Of a stretch of 16,885 nt of DNA, positions 14,399 through 16,885 are shown piece by piece. A program made the position numbers and the translations under genes. The notes beneath the pieces were generated by a model. It was not told the origin of the DNA. It saw nothing but the letters and a program-made list of their open reading frames with translations, and made no database searches. Position 1 is the stretch's first letter; each line of letters starts with the position of its first letter. Origin of the DNA: an uncultured Enterococcus sp. (lineage in GTDB: Bacteria > Bacillota > Bacilli > Lactobacillales > Enterococcaceae); contig CAMJVA010000010.1 of assembly GCA_946409145.1 (NCBI GenBank), positions 1 through 16,885 of the forward strand. The letters run 5' to 3'.

Positions 14399-15996
14399 AG
14401 CTTATGCCCCGTTCGATACTTCAAAGGCGATAAGCCAAAACGTTTTTTAAACACATAACTAAAATAATTAGGATCTGTATAGCCCACTGCTTGACTAATA
14501 ATATAGCTTTTTTCATCTGTTTCTAAAAGTAGCCGTGAGGCGTGGTCTAGACGATAATCTGTTAAAAAACTAATAAAAGAAAGACCTGTTTCTTTTTTAA
14601 ACATGGAAGAAAAATAAGAATTAGAAACCCCTAATTCTTGACACACATCATCTAAAGACAAGGTAGGACTAGCATAATTTTCATGGACATAATTTTTCGC
14701 CTTAGAAACTAAAGTTTGATTAGACCGATTTCTCGCTGTGGACAAATTATCATGTAAAGTGAAACTAATATCCAATAACCATTTTTTTAAAGCTTCTTTT
14801 TCTAAATCAGGGAGCCAATAATAAAGTTCTTTAATATTTCCCATAAAAGGTTCAAGGTTCAAGTGGTTATTTGCCGAAAAACGATACAATTGTCCAATAA
14901 GTTCAGAAATAGCTACTGTATGTTGACTTAAAGACTTAGCAAAAGTTTCTAAATCGGCCATATATTTATCCACGGCTAAAGCAATTTCTGTTTTCGGGCC
15001 CACGTGAATTTTTTTAAATAAATCTCCTAAAGCATTTTCGCTGGTTAAACCATATTTTTCCATTTCTTGCGGCGCTACTTCTTTAATATTAATTACATGA
15101 GGTGTCCCATAAATTCCTCTATAAGACACTGCCATGCGCCCTGAAGCATATGACTGATCTAATTTTAATAAAGTATCACATACTTGCCCAATGCCCACAG
15201 TGACGACGGCTCCTAAAATTTTTAGGACATATTTACAAAACCGCGCACATTCATCAGTTAATTGAGAAATCTGACTTTCTTTTTCCAGTTGGACTAACAT
15301 AATAGTGTCCCCTAAATAATTAAAGTAAGCCGCTTCAATTTTTTGCTCAAAATATTTTTTGGCTTCCTTTTGTACAGAGGTCCCTAAAAACATGGGATTA
15401 ATTCCTTCTGGTACTTTAGATAAAGAAGTGTGTAAAACAAAGCAACAAAAATAAGGTCCCGTAAAATTAATTTGATAGTTTTTTAAATATTTTGGTAAGT
15501 CTTCTTCTTTTACTTTTCCTTCCAGTAAGGTGGAGTAAAAGTTGGCTTGAATTAAAGGTAGGGACTGTTCGTAATATTCTTTTAAATTTTCCATATTACG
15601 ACTTTCATTTAACTCTTGATCAATTTTTAATTTTAATTGGGAGAATACTTCCGTTAATTCAGTGGCACTAGCTGGTTTTAAAAGATATTCTCCTACTTTT
15701 AAACGTAAGGCTTCTTTAGCGTATTCAAATTCATCAAAACCAGAAAAAATTATAATTTTCGTCGCCGGATAATCTTTTTTCACGTGAGAAATAAGTTCAA
15801 AACCGTCCATTCGCGGCATTTTAATATCCGTCATCACTACATCCACGGGATTTTCTTCCATTATTTCTAAAGCCTCAATCCCATTTGTCGCCGTTCCAAT
15901 AACTGAAAAACCTAATGCTTCCCAATTTATTTTTTGGCGAATAACTTGTAACACATCTTCTTCATCATCCACTAATAGCAAGGTATAATTTTTCAT
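14395..15996 (-). CDS. AraC-family response regulator, YesN type
   Basis: This is a cytosolic transcription regulator of 533 residues and the partner of the kinase gene that follows. An N-terminal receiver domain has acidic residues Asp10/Asp11, phosphoacceptor Asp57 in VVMTDIKMP and Lys107. A long middle region (about 150-300) is of the kind common in YesN proteins. The C-terminal AraC domain (about 433-528) has both helix-turn-helix units, including LDDVCQELGVSNSYFSSMFK and SQAVGYTDPNYFSYVFKKRF. The ATG at 15996 is preferred because GGGG lies 8 bases upstream; an in-frame TTG two codons earlier is too close to it. It is the first gene of the operon. Likely targets are the mgl-type transporter genes to the right (inference). 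Confidence 0.92.
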   Translation of the reverse strand: MKNYTLLLVDDEEDVLQVIRQKINWEALGFSVIGTATNGIEALEIMEENPVDVVMTDIKMPRMDGFELISHVKKDYPATKIIIFSGFDEFEYAKEALRLKVGEYLLKPASATELTEVFSQLKLKIDQELNESRNMENLKEYYEQSLPLIQANFYSTLLEGKVKEEDLPKYLKNYQINFTGPYFCCFVLHTSLSKVPEGINPMFLGTSVQKEAKKYFEQKIEAAYFNYLGDTIMLVQLEKESQISQLTDECARFCKYVLKILGAVVTVGIGQVCDTLLKLDQSYASGRMAVSYRGIYGTPHVINIKEVAPQEMEKYGLTSENALGDLFKKIHVGPKTEIALAVDKYMADLETFAKSLSQHTVAISELIGQLYRFSANNHLNLEPFMGNIKELYYWLPDLEKEALKKWLLDISFTLHDNLSTARNRSNQTLVSKAKNYVHENYASPTLSLDDVCQELGVSNSYFSSMFKKETGLSFISFLTDYRLDHASRLLLETDEKSYIISQAVGYTDPNYFSYVFKKRFGLSPLKYRTGHKL

Positions 15997-16044
15997 TGAC
16001 AAAACCCCATATGTATTTTAAATTCTCGCTTCTCATGCGCTTTC

Positions 16045-16050
16045 ATTATA
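16045..16050 (-). promoter_or_regulatory. -10 box of the sugar-sensing operon
   Basis: On the minus strand a perfect TATAAT lies about 50 bases before the regulator ATG. The upstream sequence (TTTTTG, 16 bases away) is a poor -35, which suggests that this promoter needs an activator. Transcription would start near 16038. Confidence 0.55.
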
Positions 16051-16120
16051 CAACACTCCTTGGAAACAAAAATTAAATTTTTCCCATAATTAAAAAGTCC
16101 TTTATAAAAAATATGGAAAC

Positions 16121-16155
16121 ACAAAAAAAGAGTTGGACCACCATGGTCCAACTCT
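16121..16155 (-). terminator. Terminator of mglC
   Basis: On the minus strand the perfect 12-base-pair stem AGAGTTGGACCA/TGGTCCAACTCT (16129-16155) with a 3-base loop is followed by a run of T residues. It starts 14 bases after the mglC stop and separates the transporter from the regulatory operon. Confidence 0.93.
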
Positions 16156-16169
16156 TAAAAGATTTCTTT

Positions 16170-16885
16170 TTATTTCTTTTGAACATATTTCAAGCAGTCT
16201 AAAGTTACGGCTACTAAAATAATAATTCCAGAGAAAACAAATTGAAGGTTAGTATCAATCCCTAAAATAGTTAAGGCATAAGTTAAGGCAGTGAAAATAG
16301 TTACCCCAACAACAACCCCGGAGATTTTACCAATCCCACCAGTGAAAGAAACGCCCCCAACCACACAGGCTGCAATAGCATTCATTTCCCAACCTTGACC
16401 ATAAGCAGCAGAACCGGAACCAACCATCCGCGCTGTTTCTAACCAAGAACCAAAGCCGTATAAAATACCAGCTAAAATAAAGGCGCCTAAGGTTACAGCA
16501 AAAACAGAAATCCCAGATACTGCAGCGGCTTCAGGGTTACCACCAACAGCGTATAAATTTTTACCAAACGTTGTTTTGTTCCAAATAAACCATACAATAA
16601 TAATCGCTGCAATGGCCCATAAAATAATAGTTGGGAAACCATTTAATTTAGGAATAATCATATTTGGAATAGCAGGATCAATGGCACCAAAGGAAACCCC
16701 TTTAGTAGCATAAGTCACTAAACCAAAGATAATTAATGTGTTAGCCATGGTAGAAATAAATGGATGCATGGAGAATTTCGCAGTGAAAAATCCGGCAATG
16801 GTTGTGAAAATAGTTGATAAAACAACACAGACAACTAACGCTAGAATTACTCTGCCCCATAAAGACATGCCAGTGAAATCAAAAA
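16170..16885 (-). CDS. mglC: Galactose/methyl-galactoside ABC transporter permease MglC (5' end outside the window)
   Basis: This is a polytopic membrane permease (BPD_transp_2 family) of a sugar ABC importer. About 237 residues are visible, with an open frame running off the right edge. From memory, alignment to E. coli MglC (about 336 residues) suggests that about 100 N-terminal residues are missing, so the in-frame Met at 16868 is internal. The cytoplasmic loop WNKTTFGKNLYAVGGNPEAA, then DAIAACVVGG-like (NAIAACVVGGVSFTGGIG) and the C-terminal LDCLKYVQKK match MglC closely. It is the last gene of its operon; the ATPase gene mglA and perhaps a second mglB are expected further right. Related family members include RbsC, but the Mgl match is better. 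Confidence 0.92.
   Translation of the reverse strand, partial: FDFTGMSLWGRVILALVVCVVLSTIFTTIAGFFTAKFSMHPFISTMANTLIIFGLVTYATKGVSFGAIDPAIPNMIIPKLNGFPTIILWAIAAIIIVWFIWNKTTFGKNLYAVGGNPEAAAVSGISVFAVTLGAFILAGILYGFGSWLETARMVGSGSAAYGQGWEMNAIAACVVGGVSFTGGIGKISGVVVGVTIFTALTYALTILGIDTNLQFVFSGIIILVAVTLDCLKYVQKK

Noticed and set aside
16032..16045. CcpA (cre) site at the start of the sugar-sensing operon
   Set aside because: TGAAAGCG matches one half, but the other half (CATGAG) does not; too weak to list as a feature.
16170..16868. Complete short permease starting at the Met at 16868
   Set aside because: The frame stays open to the window edge and about 100 residues of the family N-terminus are missing, so it is a partial gene cut by the window.

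Overview
The window looks like chromosome of a low-GC Gram-positive bacterium of the Lactobacillales, most likely Enterococcaceae or a close relative. The grounds are the AT-rich sequence, strong AGGAGG-type ribosome binding sites, an L28 protein of the enterococcal type, and a gene order (rsgA-rpe-thiN / rpmB / yloU-fakA / recG / plsX-acp / peptide-binding lipoprotein) that I recall from Enterococcus. The species cannot be fixed from this sequence alone. Fourteen of the fifteen genes are on the minus strand; only rpmB is on the plus strand.

Left part (1-7700), read right to left in the direction of transcription. yloU and fakA share one promoter. A possible structured RNA with a terminator follows, then recG, plsX and an acyl carrier protein, and last a peptide-binding lipoprotein closed by a terminator. 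FakA (fatty acid kinase), PlsX (acyl-ACP:phosphate acyltransferase) and the acyl carrier protein form a coherent acyl-phosphate module that would feed exogenous fatty acids into phospholipid synthesis. The carrier resembles the auxiliary AcpB of E. faecalis in context.

Middle (7650-10560). rpmB is transcribed divergently from yloU across an AT-rich 322-base interval with a promoter for each side. It converges on the rsgA-rpe-thiN operon, with face-to-face terminators. rsgA appears to have its own promoter, built into the terminator of the next gene.

Right part (10558-16885). A four-gene operon encodes an AraC-type response regulator, a LytS/YesM-type histidine kinase with a large extracellular sensor, a membrane-anchored sugar-binding-like protein, and an MglB-type glucose/galactose-binding lipoprotein. 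Upstream, behind a strong terminator, is the 3' two thirds of mglC, the galactoside ABC permease; the rest of that transporter presumably lies beyond the right edge. The layout suggests an extracellular sugar-sensing system, analogous to the known XylFII-LytS arrangement, that controls the adjacent mgl-type transporter. This is the most interesting system in the window. It sits where relatives carry prkC and stp next to rsgA, so the ancestral neighbourhood seems to be broken at about 10500. No tRNA, rRNA, CRISPR array or insertion sequence was seen.
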